Assembly (NCBI GenBank): GCA_964393605.1
Contig: CAYMUL010000010.1
Location: 1-64,000, forward strand
Origin: CAYMUL01 sp964393605
GTDB taxonomy: Bacteria; Bacteroidota; Ignavibacteria; Ignavibacteriales; Ignavibacteriaceae
Reading direction: 5' to 3'
Length of the DNA: 64,000 nt
This document shows positions 9,711 to 18,002 of the stretch, one piece after another (positions within the stretch are counted from its first letter, which is position 1; the number at the start of each line of letters is the position of its first letter). The notes beneath the pieces were generated by a model. It was given only the letters and a program-made list of their open reading frames with translations, ran no database searches and was not told where the DNA came from. A program made the position numbers and the translations under genes.

Positions 9711-10669
9711 CAGTAACGATTTTTCTTTCTCATTTTATTAACAATTAACTCCGCAGTCAGGTTTAGAATAAATGTTATCACAAACAAAACCACACCGATA
9801 AAAAAAAGAGCGTAATAATGATTCGAACCTTGAGCGACTTCCCCCATTTCAGCCGCAATTGTTGCGGTCATCGTGCGTATGCTCATGAATAAATTTCCCG
9901 TAATATTAGCCGCATTTCCCGAAGCCATAAGCACAATCATTGTTTCGCCGATAGCGCGACCAAAACCAAGAAGCACACTCGCGGATACTCCGCTGACTGC
10001 CGCGGGTAAAATTACTTTCCTAATTGTTTGCCATTTCGTTGCGCCCAATCCGTACGCCGCTTGACGCAGTTCATCGGGAATTGAATGAAGCGCGTCTTCG
10101 GTTAATGATGCAATGACAGGAATGATGACGAGCGATAATCCGAGTGCGGCGACAAATGCATTCAACCTATTTGAAGGATGAAAAAAATCATTCACCAATG
10201 AAGCACCGATAACGAGCATTATGAATCCGAGAACTACCGTTGGAATTGCCGCGAATAATTCTATTACAGGTTTCAAAAATTCTTTGAACTTCGGATGAGC
10301 AATTTCCGAAAGATATATGCCTGCAAAAACGCCGAAGAAAGTTGAAATTAAAGTTGCCGGAATTGATGCGAGCAACGTACCAAGTATCAAAGGGATTAAA
10401 GAGTATCGCGCGTTATCCGAGGTTGGATACCATTCCTTCACTGTAATCATTTCTCCCTGCGGTGTAAGTTTTTCGGAAGAGATAAATTCCCCCGGACTGA
10501 TCGAATCGAACGCATGAATTCCTTCTTTAAAAAGAAAAATAAAAATTAAAAGAATGAACAGCAGTGCGGTTATTCCGTTAATAAGAAAGAATCCCTTTAT
10601 CAGAGATTCTTTTATCCTAATTTTTTTTGAAATCCTTTTTGCGTAAGGAGAATTATTTTGAGCGTTCAA
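9710..10669 (-). CDS. pstC: Phosphate ABC transporter permease PstC
   Basis: First membrane subunit of the phosphate importer: 319 residues, about six transmembrane helices. It carries GTLLASIPATLISTFFGVFAGIYLSE, the EAA region [28 protein letters not shown] and GRAIGETMIVLMASGNAANI, all typical of PstC. A periplasmic loop (about residues 55-90) separates the first two helices. It lies 12 bases downstream of pstS and overlaps pstA by one base. Confidence 0.95.
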   Translation of the reverse strand: MNAQNNSPYAKRISKKIRIKESLIKGFFLINGITALLFILLIFIFLFKEGIHAFDSISPGEFISSEKLTPQGEMITVKEWYPTSDNARYSLIPLILGTLLASIPATLISTFFGVFAGIYLSEIAHPKFKEFLKPVIELFAAIPTVVLGFIMLVIGASLVNDFFHPSNRLNAFVAALGLSLVIIPVIASLTEDALHSIPDELRQAAYGLGATKWQTIRKVILPAAVSGVSASVLLGFGRAIGETMIVLMASGNAANITGNLFMSIRTMTATIAAEMGEVAQGSNHYYALFFIGVVLFVITFILNLTAELIVNKMRKKNRY

Positions 10670-10681
10670 TTAATCCCGAAT

Positions 10682-11578
10682 TTATTTTTTGGGTAACGGA
10701 ATATACTCCATTGTTTCCACAACTTTCTGTCCTTCTTCGGAAAGAACAAAAGAGATAAAATCCTTTACCGCTTGCGAGGAATTTGCAGACATGAACATGA
10801 ATAATTCTCTCGAGATAGAATAAGTTCCATCCCAAATACTTTCGTAATTAACTTTCTTATTTTCTGCGGGACGAATAGCAGGAGAATCATTATCTTTTTT
10901 AATCTTCAAAATTTTTACATCATCGCGATGAGCAAAGTATCCGACGCCGCCGTAAGCAATTCCTTTTTTATCCTTCGCAACAGCTTCAGCCAAAGCCGCA
11001 GTACCTTGAAGCACCTGTGTTGATGCGGCATAATCGTATGTATTTCCGTTCGGGTCTTTTCCGAGAACATGTTCTTTAAAGAACTCATAAGTTCCGCTGC
11101 TGTTTTCTCTGCCGTACAAAGTTATCACTGTATTTGCACCTTTAATCTGATTGAAATTCTTTGCTTCTCCCGTAAAAATTTTCCTTGCATCTTCAATTGT
11201 GATGCTGTCAATCGGATTTGAAGGATGAACGATGATAGCTAATCCATCAAGGGCAACGGCGACTTCTTCAAGATTAATTTTCTTGCTCGCAAAAAGTTCT
11301 TTTTCTTTTTCTTTAAGTTCTCTGCTTGAGCAAGCGATGTTGGTAGTGCCGTTTGCAAGAGCCGCAACACCGGTTCCAGATCCGCCACCGGTTACTTGAA
11401 TTGATACTGTTGGATTTTTCTGCATATAAATTTCAGCCCACCTCTGCGCGAGGTTCACCATTGTATCGGAACCTTTAATCGAGAATACGATTTTTTCCGC
11501 TTCATCTTTCTTTTTGCATGCAATAAAAATCATGCTGAAGAGGAGTAAAATTCCAATGCTTAAAATTGATTTTTTCAT
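10682..11578 (-). CDS. pstS: Phosphate-binding lipoprotein PstS
   Basis: Substrate-binding component of the phosphate importer. The 298-residue protein begins with a lipoprotein signal peptide with a lipobox at FIAC (Cys21), so it should be anchored by lipid. The phosphate-binding fold is shown by IKGSDTMVNLAQRWAE, VTGGGSGTGVAALANGTTNIACSSRELK and the phosphate-loop region YGRENSSGTYEFFKEHVLG. First gene of pstS-pstC-pstA-pstB-phoU. Regulation by phosphate is expected for the operon, but no operator could be read with confidence upstream. Confidence 0.96.
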   Translation of the reverse strand: MKKSILSIGILLLFSMIFIACKKKDEAEKIVFSIKGSDTMVNLAQRWAEIYMQKNPTVSIQVTGGGSGTGVAALANGTTNIACSSRELKEKEKELFASKKINLEEVAVALDGLAIIVHPSNPIDSITIEDARKIFTGEAKNFNQIKGANTVITLYGRENSSGTYEFFKEHVLGKDPNGNTYDYAASTQVLQGTAALAEAVAKDKKGIAYGGVGYFAHRDDVKILKIKKDNDSPAIRPAENKKVNYESIWDGTYSISRELFMFMSANSSQAVKDFISFVLSEEGQKVVETMEYIPLPKK

Positions 11579-11957
11579 TTCTGTTTCTTTTCTGTTAAAT
11601 ATTTTCTATTTCCGTTTGCAAAGTTACGATGATTAAAAGTCAAGAAATTTTTATCTGTGTTAATTAAATGTTAAGTTTTATTTCTCCGCGGCAGACTTAG
11701 TAGCTTTCAATTATAATTATGGTCAATTCTGGCAAAATATTTTTTTATATCTCTGCATACCCTTGTCAACTTTGGCTAAAACAATTAATTGTAAAATGTT
11801 CAACTTTTTTGCAGAACCGTTCCGATGGTTTTGGCGCAAGAAATTACAGAAGATATGCAACGTTAATTGTGTCATCCCTACGGGATTTAGAGTTACATTC
11901 GCAATATTTTGTTACCAACATATTTTCCCTAACGGGAAAAATATTTTTATTATTGAA

Positions 11958-11977
11958 ATCCCGAAAGCTTTCGGGAT
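11958..11977. repeat. Palindromic repeat, CCCGAAAGCTTTCGGG type
   Basis: A perfect 20-base palindrome (ATCCCGAAAG / CTTTCGGGAT). The same core recurs as a 22-base near-palindrome at 12016-12037 and again at 54980-54997 beside the CRISPR array. It is therefore a dispersed intergenic family in this genome rather than a gene-specific terminator. Confidence 0.75.
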
Positions 11978-12015
11978 GAGATATTGGAAAAACGAAATAA
12001 CGAAACCGAAATTAA

Positions 12016-12037
12016 ATCCCCGAATGCTTTCGGGGAT
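12016..12037. repeat. Second copy of the CCCGAAAGCTTTCGGG-type palindrome
   Basis: Near-perfect 22-base inverted repeat (ATCCCCGAA T GCTTTCGGGGAT), 38 bases beyond the first copy and followed by the same GATGA/GATGAAA context. The compensating C/G pair added on both sides suggests the stem is maintained. Confidence 0.7.
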
Positions 12038-12261
12038 GAAATATTTTTTCTTGTGTTTGAATGTTCTTGTTGCTCAAGTTGGGACTGCAACTTTGTGAAT
12101 GTTTAACTTCGGTTCTGGTTTGTCCGTGTTAGGTTTTTTAATTTCGAAAACAAGTTTTTTTTCGGGAAGAAAAACCGATTTGCATTATATTTTTTTGGAA
12201 CTTGACGTAAAGTCTCATTAACTTTCGAACCGAATTTATACATAAACAAACTAATAATGAC

Positions 12262-12471
12262 ATGGAAGAATTTAAACAAAATTGGCTGCCTCTAATCTAT
12301 CTGTACGGAGTCGGCGGGATAATTTTTCTGTCGGGATTGTATATCATCCTCAAAGGAAAAGCACTTGACATAACCAAAAAACGAGGTAAGTTGTGGCTTA
12401 AAATATTAATCGGCGGTTTTCTTTACTTCTTTTTTATTCACTTTTTTTTAACACTATCGGCATTATCATAA
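12262..12471 (+). CDS. Small two-helix membrane protein, symporter partner (copy 1)
   Basis: A 69-residue protein of unknown family with two membrane helices (about residues 10-30 and 45-67) and a short basic loop, KALDITKKRGKLWLK. It shares the frame LPxIYLYGVGGxIF...K...xDxxKKRxxxWxKIxxxGxxYFxxIH with the 68-aa protein encoded after the symporter, so the two are paralogues. Its TAA stop directly abuts the symporter ATG at 12472, implying translational coupling. A role as an accessory subunit of the symporter is inference. It does not resemble the DUF4212 small subunit that accompanies some acetate symporters. Confidence 0.8.
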   Translation: MEEFKQNWLPLIYLYGVGGIIFLSGLYIILKGKALDITKKRGKLWLKILIGGFLYFFFIHFFLTLSALS

Positions 12472-14568
12472 ATGGAAAATTATCACAATATAGGAACGTC
12501 AACCGACTGGATAATCATGGTTGCATATTTTGCAATAGTAATGTTATTCGGAAGTTATTTTGCGAGATACAATCGAAACACACAGGACTTTTTCTTCGGC
12601 GGAAGAAGATTTTCCTGGTGGCTGATTGCAATGTCTATCGTTGCAACCGGAGTCGGAAGTCATAGTTTCATTAAATATTCCGCAAAAGCTTTCGAGCATG
12701 GTTTCTCCTCATCGATGACATACATGAATGATTGGTTTTTCCTTCCGTTGTTTTTGTTCGGATGGTTGCCGATAATTGTGTACACAAAAATCCGTTCCAT
12801 TCCCGAATATTTTGAAAAACGGTTTAGCCCTCTAACAAGATCTATCGCAACAGTTTTTCTTCTAATTTATATGATTGGATATATCGCAATCGGATTTCTG
12901 ACTCTCGGAATTGCGGCGTTGCCGCTTCTTCCGGAATCGTTCACACTTTTAGGTATGAACATTGAAGTAACATTGATGGGAGTTGTAATCGTTATCGCAA
13001 TCATTACAGGTTTCTACATTACATTCGGCGGACAAACTGCCGTAATCTTTACTGATTTGCTGCAAGGTTTCATTTTAATTTTTGCAGGAATACTTCTCTT
13101 CTTCCTTGGAGTAGATTACATCGGCGGATGGGGATTATTTTGGAATTATCTTCCGGCAGAATGGAAACTTCCGCTCGCGCATTTTAACCGTCCTTCAAGT
13201 TTTAATTTCGTCGGGATTTTTTGGCAGGATGGAATTGCCGGTTCGATCGGATTTTTATTTATGAATATGGGACTCGTCATGAGGTTCATGGCTACGAAGA
13301 GTGTTGATGAAGGGAGGAAAGCCGCTGTGTTCAATGTCCTATTCATGCTTCCCGTCTCAGCAGTTGTTGTTGCAAATGCAGGATGGATTGGCAAAGTAGT
13401 TTCTCTTACCAACCCCGAAGTTGTAAGCCCGAATACAGATCCCGATCAAATATTTGTGGTTGTTGCGAATCTTGTTTCTCAACCGGGCGTATTCGGATTT
13501 ATTATGGCGGCACTCACTGCGGCTTTGATGTCGACTGTTGATACTTTGATAAACGCGACTGCGGCAATTTATATCAATGATATTCACAGACCGGTAAAGA
13601 AATTTTTGAAATCGAAAATCAGAAGCGCAAAAGAAGAAGACAAAGAAGAACTTTTCAGCGCGCAGATTTCATCTGTAGTTATTACTGCACTTGGTGTTAC
13701 GGGCGTTTTGTTGTTTAAAGATTTTCCGACGGTTTATGAAGCGCATGGATTTTTCCATTCGACTTTAACTCCTCCTTTGGTTACTGCAATTTTCCTCGGA
13801 GTATTTTGGAAGAAATTCACACCCGCCGCAGTTATAACAACTTTTATTGCCGGAGTTGCGTTGATGATTCTCGGCGGAAATTATCCCGGAATATTTATTT
13901 CCCCGTTTGATCACGGCACGCCGATGGATCCAAGGCATCCATACACTTACATCCGCGCACTTTATAATTTAATCGTCTGCACCGGTGTCGGTTTAATTTC
14001 TGCGTGGACGTATAAACATCAATTCAATTATTCCGAAAAGCTAAAGAAGAACGGCGGTGCAAAAAATTTGATGGCACTGTACATCGTCGTCGGCTCGGCA
14101 ATGTTTGTAATGATGATGTTAAATATCGGAAATCCATACATGCTTTTATTTTTTGGAATTTGTTTGATTCCTCTGATCTCAATTCCGGCGACTTATTTTA
14201 CAAAGTATGATGCTGTCGCTCAAACAGACGGACTGACTGCATGGTCGGTGCAACGCGCAATGGAATTATTCAAAGGGGGAAAAGTGAATGATGCGGAAGG
14301 TGAAGTAATTAAAGTGAACTGGAAAATTAAATCCGGTGAGGATAACACAATCAATTTTTCGGTAGAAGATATGAGCCGGATGAAAGCAAATGAAGGCGAT
14401 CTCGTTTATATCTCCGATGCAAGAAAATATATGGGAGGATTGAAATCTATTCACTCAGTTTATGGAAAACCTCACAGCGACGTTGGGATTGTGTACATTA
14501 ACGAAGAACAAAAACTTAGCGGACAATTTGTCGAAGACAAAATTTTAACCGCTGAAAAAGAGATGTAA
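12472..14568 (+). CDS. Sodium:solute symporter (SSS family)
   Basis: A 698-residue integral membrane transporter with about 13-14 helices. Family features are FFFGGRRFSWWLIAMSIVATGVGSHSFI near the N terminus, GFYITFGGQTAVIFTDLLQGFILIFAG, and the helix LTAALMSTVDTLINATAAIYINDI, which carries the Ser/Thr pair that usually forms part of the sodium site. The spacing fits SSS members such as sugar, acetate or proline transporters, but the substrate cannot be named. The last ~90 residues (ENTINFSVEDMSRMKANEGDLVYISDARKYMGG...) form a soluble cytoplasmic extension not found in minimal family members. It lies between two paralogous micro-membrane proteins in one plus-strand operon. Confidence 0.9.
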   Translation: MENYHNIGTSTDWIIMVAYFAIVMLFGSYFARYNRNTQDFFFGGRRFSWWLIAMSIVATGVGSHSFIKYSAKAFEHGFSSSMTYMNDWFFLPLFLFGWLPIIVYTKIRSIPEYFEKRFSPLTRSIATVFLLIYMIGYIAIGFLTLGIAALPLLPESFTLLGMNIEVTLMGVVIVIAIITGFYITFGGQTAVIFTDLLQGFILIFAGILLFFLGVDYIGGWGLFWNYLPAEWKLPLAHFNRPSSFNFVGIFWQDGIAGSIGFLFMNMGLVMRFMATKSVDEGRKAAVFNVLFMLPVSAVVVANAGWIGKVVSLTNPEVVSPNTDPDQIFVVVANLVSQPGVFGFIMAALTAALMSTVDTLINATAAIYINDIHRPVKKFLKSKIRSAKEEDKEELFSAQISSVVITALGVTGVLLFKDFPTVYEAHGFFHSTLTPPLVTAIFLGVFWKKFTPAAVITTFIAGVALMILGGNYPGIFISPFDHGTPMDPRHPYTYIRALYNLIVCTGVGLISAWTYKHQFNYSEKLKKNGGAKNLMALYIVVGSAMFVMMMLNIGNPYMLLFFGICLIPLISIPATYFTKYDAVAQTDGLTAWSVQRAMELFKGGKVNDAEGEVIKVNWKIKSGEDNTINFSVEDMSRMKANEGDLVYISDARKYMGGLKSIHSVYGKPHSDVGIVYINEEQKLSGQFVEDKILTAEKEM

Positions 14569-14595
14569 TTTTTAAAAAGAGTTTGGAGAACTAAA

Positions 14596-14802
14596 ATGAC
14601 TTTTCAACATACATGGCTTCCGTTTATTTATTTGTACGGCGTTGGCGGATTAATATTTGCTTTCGGCATGACATTAATTTATAAAATGAAGACCATCGAT
14701 TTGCAAAAGAAGCGCGACAGATATTGGAACAAAATTATGTACGCAGGATTATTCTACTTCATGATTATCCACGCGGTGATGATAATGCTGGCGGGGAAAT
14801 GA
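14596..14802 (+). CDS. Small two-helix membrane protein, symporter partner (copy 2)
   Basis: A 68-residue paralogue of the protein at 12262-12471. It has the LPFIYLYGVGGLIF start of helix 1, the basic loop KTIDLQKKRDRYWNK and helix 2 ending in MIIHAVMIMLAGK. It lies 27 bases downstream of the symporter stop, with a GGAG-type site before the ATG (GTTTGGAGAACTAAAATG). Having the pair flank one transporter suggests both belong to its complex; function unknown. Confidence 0.8.
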   Translation: MTFQHTWLPFIYLYGVGGLIFAFGMTLIYKMKTIDLQKKRDRYWNKIMYAGLFYFMIIHAVMIMLAGK

Positions 14803-15296
14803 GAAGGAGATAAAGAGTAAGAGTAAGGGTAAGGGTAAGGGTAAGGGTAAGAAGAAGAGAATGGTGAATTGTCCAAAGGACTCTCCCAAAGGGACTCCTT
14901 CGGAGCTTTGAAGTGAATTGGAAAAATAATTGTGTTTGTGCTGCTTAGTGCCTTTGTGCCGTTGTGGCTTTTCTTTAAGGAATTAAAAATTACAAATTAA
15001 AAATGAATAGTCTTGAATGGAGAATTGAGAATTGAAAAATCGAAAATAAGAAATTCCTCCGCGTACCTCTGAGTTCTCAGTGGTGAAAAAGGAAATCTTA
15101 ATTGAGACAGAGGAGAAAGATTAAGGAGAAGAACTTGGAATTGAGGGGAACCGATGTGTGTGGTAAAGAGGAGAAGTGAGACTTAGATCCGTGTTTTTAA
15201 GTGCTACGTGTGTCTCTTTGGTTTTATTTTTTGCTTTAACAGTGAGGCATCATGTTCACTGAATTGCACTAAGGATTAACAGTAGAAGAAAAAAAA
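14803..15296. other. Repeat-rich intergenic region
   Basis: About 490 bases with no gene seen. It contains the hexamer array at 14815-14850, an inverted CTCCCAAAGGGACTCCTTCGGAG segment near 14882, a copy of the dispersed GCCTTTGTG-type repeat around 14937-14975, and CTCTGAGTTCTCAGTGG near 15067. These look like eroded intergenic repeats. Confidence 0.6.
14815..14850 (+). repeat. Tandem hexamer repeat GRGTAA
   Basis: Six uninterrupted six-base units: GAGTAA twice, then GGGTAA four times. They begin 13 bases after the small membrane-protein gene and continue into an AAGAAGAGA tail. A simple-sequence tract of this kind can change length by slippage. It lies outside any gene. Confidence 0.9.
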
Positions 15297-15845
15297 TTAA
15301 GATTTAAAAATTATTTCCAACTGAAGTTTCAGATCGGTTAATATTTTTGAAACTACGAATCCTTTAGCTTTTGCTTTTGAGATAAGAATAAATTTTTGAG
15401 ATTGGTTTTCATAAATCTCAAAAGATTTTTCTTCAGGGTCAAGCACCCAAAATTCCTTAACTCCTTGCTCTTCATAAGTGTTTTTCTTGTGGACAAGATC
15501 GTGATACGCTGAGGAGGGAGAAAGAATTTCAACAACGATATCAGGCACTCCCTTTATATTTTCTTTAATGATATCACTGTTTTCATTTGATACGAAAATC
15601 AAATCGGGTTGATAAACTTCTTCTTCCGATAAATAAACATCCATCGGAGAAAGAATAACCGTCCCGATATTTTTAAGCTTCAGCGACTCTTTTATTAGAA
15701 AGTATAATTCCCCCAAAATTTTTTGGTGGATGAAGTTGTGAGGCGGCGTCATTACAATTTCCCCGTTTATAAACTGACAGCGAGTTCCTTCCGCAAGATT
15801 TTCAAATGCCGCAAAAGAAGTTTTTAAATTAATTTCCGTCGTCAT
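15297..15845 (-). CDS. Uma2-family nuclease-fold protein
   Basis: A 182-residue protein of the Uma2 / DUF820 family, which has a PD-(D/E)XK restriction-endonuclease-like fold and is often found in repeat-rich accessory DNA. Visible motifs are FINGEIVMTPPHNFIHQKI, YQPDLIFVSNEN, and PDIVVEILSPSSAYHDLVHKKNTYEEQGVKEFWVLDP, with the acidic residues and Lys of the fold. The ATG at 15845 (MTTEINLKTSF) is preferred to the longer frame from 15896, whose first 17 residues match nothing in the family. The biological role of Uma2 proteins is not settled. Confidence 0.85.
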   Translation of the reverse strand: MTTEINLKTSFAAFENLAEGTRCQFINGEIVMTPPHNFIHQKILGELYFLIKESLKLKNIGTVILSPMDVYLSEEEVYQPDLIFVSNENSDIIKENIKGVPDIVVEILSPSSAYHDLVHKKNTYEEQGVKEFWVLDPEEKSFEIYENQSQKFILISKAKAKGFVVSKILTDLKLQLEIIFKS

Positions 15846-16590
15846 AGTTTTCTCAAAAGTACAATCGATAATAACGATAGAATTGAAAAGTTGCAAAATG
15901 TGAGAGTGTTAAATTTGTTAAATCAAATTCAATTAATATTTCACTAATGTTCCTGATGCGGCAATTCGAAGGATGGCATTGCCAAGCTGACGGATGGAAG
16001 TAATTTTTATGAATTGGCTTTAGCCGCATTTATTCATGGTGGATGACGCGAAATGTTGACGGCTGAACCCATCGCTTGCGGCGGTTTCGAGTATCCTCAA
16101 CCACCGCTGCAACTTAAAAATATTCATGACCAAAATATTCTACGCTGGCAGAGGCTCTCGAAGCCAACGATGCAACGAGCAAGTCAACGACATTTGCTTT
16201 CCGATAGAATCTCTTTTGAAGAAGCGAACTGCAATAACTTTGCGCAATTATTATTTCATATTTCCGATCGATTTTTCGAACGGCTAAAAATAAAAGAAAG
16301 TAACCGGCTTCAGCCGCATCGCTACCATGGATGAAACTCTCATCCCTCGCTGTGGTTTCCTCGAAGACTCGTTCCGAAAGAAAAACCGCAACCACCGCTG
16401 CAACTAAAATTAACAGTGAAAACTCTATGCAAGTTGGACGCTGCGTTCGAAGCCGACAACGCAACGAGTAAAAACAAAGTTTCTCTAAAAGCAAAAAAAA
16501 TGGAGACGGCGCACATCAAAGAAATTTGCGCCGTCTCCCAAAACGAAACTTAGCTGAAAAAGTTTTTTATTCCTTTTTCGATATTTATCG
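15846..16590. other. Intergenic region with two decayed repeat copies
   Basis: About 745 bases without a supported gene. Two related blocks about 290 bases apart (roughly 16018-16175 and 16308-16468) share GGCTT(T/C)AGCCGCAT, CAACCACCGCTGCAACT and CGAAGCC(G/A)A(C)AA(C)GCAACGAG-type elements. Open frames across them (16053-16334 plus, 16114-16494 minus) follow the repeat and are not credible genes. The right end holds the terminator of the LamG gene. Confidence 0.6.
16502..16538 (-). terminator. Intrinsic terminator of the LamG protein gene
   Basis: A strong 12-base perfect stem, GGAGACGGCGCA paired with TGCGCCGTCTCC, with a 13-base loop. On the minus strand it is followed by an eight-T run. 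It sits 53 bases after the stop of the gene at 16591. Confidence 0.88.
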
Positions 16591-17847
16591 CTATTTCATT
16601 AAAATCATTTTACGGGACTGAACAAAATCACCGGCTTGAATTTGGTAATAATAAATTCCGCTCGAGACTGATTGACCATACTCATTTCTTCCATTCCATG
16701 TAGCAGAATAGAAACCAGCATCCTTCTCCTCATTAATAAGAGTTTGCACTACTTCGCCAAGAGAATTGTAAACTGCAATCCGTACATTACTATTGACTGG
16801 AATTTGATACTCGAATGATGTTGTCGGATTGAAAGGATTGGGAAAGTTTTGCAGTAATTCATACGAATCGGCTATGCCGCCAACGAAAACTTCGAGATTT
16901 GCTATTTCTTTAGATGTGCCGTCGTAGTCATGCTGCATAACTTTGTAATAATGTTTTCCGGAAGGAACATTTGCTTCCGAGAAAGAATAAGATTTCTCTT
17001 CTGTGGAAGTACCGTTTCCCGAGATAAAACTTACAAAATTTTCATCTCTAAAAATTGAAAAGCCTTTGTTGTTTGTCTCGGTGGCTGTTCTCCAGGCAAT
17101 GTTTACAGTATTTGAAACACTTGATATATTGATTTCGTTAAGTTCGACAGGGATTGTGTATAAAGCATAAATTTCGCTTTCACTAAGTGCACGATTGTAG
17201 ATTCGAAGTTCATCAATTGCTCCATACCCATAAGCTAGACCTCCCCATTGCATCGACCAACCTATATGTTTCATGGGCTGATCTCTAATTACTTTTTGAT
17301 TCAAACTACCAATATGAATCCCATCTAGATAGATCTTAGTTTTATTTCCTATAAATAAATTAGATGAAACAATAGCTATAAAATGATATTGACCGGGAGA
17401 AATAGTTTTCCAAACTATCGAAGGATTATTAAAAAATGGATATATTACTTCAGTAACCTTAATAGAGTTTCTATTGCTCTCTATAAGAAAGTATTTTGGA
17501 GATCCGAAATCAGTAGTATCGGTTTGCATAGTAAAAAGATAAGTATAAACCGAATCGTTCATTACTTTGAACCAAGCACAAATTGTCTTATCAACAAGCG
17601 TATCTCCTACCGAAAATGAGGGCAATTTTATTCTATCATCATTTCCATCAAAAGAATAAGCTCCGTTTGAGTTACCAAATCTATCTTGAACAAGCGCGGG
17701 GTTCCCTTGCACGACACCATGTCTGTTATTTCCGCTTTCATCATTAGCATTTCCGTTAAATGGATAATAGGCAATTAATCCTTGTTGTAGATTTTGTGAA
17801 AACAATTGAAATATTACAAAAACTAAAATTATTAAAACCTTTTTCAT
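16591..17847 (-). CDS. Secreted LamG-domain protein with type IX sorting domain
   Basis: A 418-residue exported protein. A signal peptide (MKKVLIILVFVIFQLFS) precedes LQQGLIAYYPFNGNANDESGNNRHG, the standard opening of a LamG / concanavalin-like jelly-roll (about residues 20-230). The jelly-roll ends with AIDELRIYNRALSESEI. A fibronectin-III-like segment (about 233-330, with TATETNNKGFSIF) follows. The type IX sorting domain (about 335-418) has LLQNFPNPFNPTTSF and ends SGIYYYQIQAGDFVQSRKMILMK. It is probably a surface carbohydrate- or protein-binding protein. It has its own terminator and no operon partner. Confidence 0.85.
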   Translation of the reverse strand: MKKVLIILVFVIFQLFSQNLQQGLIAYYPFNGNANDESGNNRHGVVQGNPALVQDRFGNSNGAYSFDGNDDRIKLPSFSVGDTLVDKTICAWFKVMNDSVYTYLFTMQTDTTDFGSPKYFLIESNRNSIKVTEVIYPFFNNPSIVWKTISPGQYHFIAIVSSNLFIGNKTKIYLDGIHIGSLNQKVIRDQPMKHIGWSMQWGGLAYGYGAIDELRIYNRALSESEIYALYTIPVELNEINISSVSNTVNIAWRTATETNNKGFSIFRDENFVSFISGNGTSTEEKSYSFSEANVPSGKHYYKVMQHDYDGTSKEIANLEVFVGGIADSYELLQNFPNPFNPTTSFEYQIPVNSNVRIAVYNSLGEVVQTLINEEKDAGFYSATWNGRNEYGQSVSSGIYYYQIQAGDFVQSRKMILMK

Positions 17848-18002
17848 AGTAAATCCTTAAATAAGTTAGAAAAGAATATTTACAACTATTATTCGTGCCG
17901 CTCTGTCCTTCTCGCAGAAAATATTTTTCCCAATTCGAAAAAAAATCTTAGTTCGGATTGGCTGTAGGTAAACTGCCCTTGCTTATTTATAAGATTGGAA
18001 GA

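Larger units (their letters stand above)
11579..12261. other. Repeat-bearing intergenic region between pstS and the symporter operon
   Basis: About 680 bases with no convincing gene. Two overlapping plus-strand reading frames (11719-11979, 11763-12098) have no family features and run through repeats. The region holds the pstS promoter side, a stretch around 11871-11940 where CCCTACGGGATT and CCCTAACGGGAA recur, and the two perfect or near-perfect palindromes annotated separately. Confidence 0.6.

Noticed and set aside
11719..12098. Two overlapping plus-strand frames of 86 and 111 residues
   Set aside because: They run through palindromic repeats, have no family features, and their composition differs from neighbouring genes.
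14815..14850. Telomere-like GGGTAA repeats as a real chromosome end
   Set aside because: Only six units, inside continuous bacterial sequence with genes on both sides; simple slippage is enough.
16114..16494. Minus-strand 126-residue frame (and plus-strand 93-residue frame opposite)
   Set aside because: Both translate the duplicated intergenic repeat blocks; no start signal or recognisable domain.
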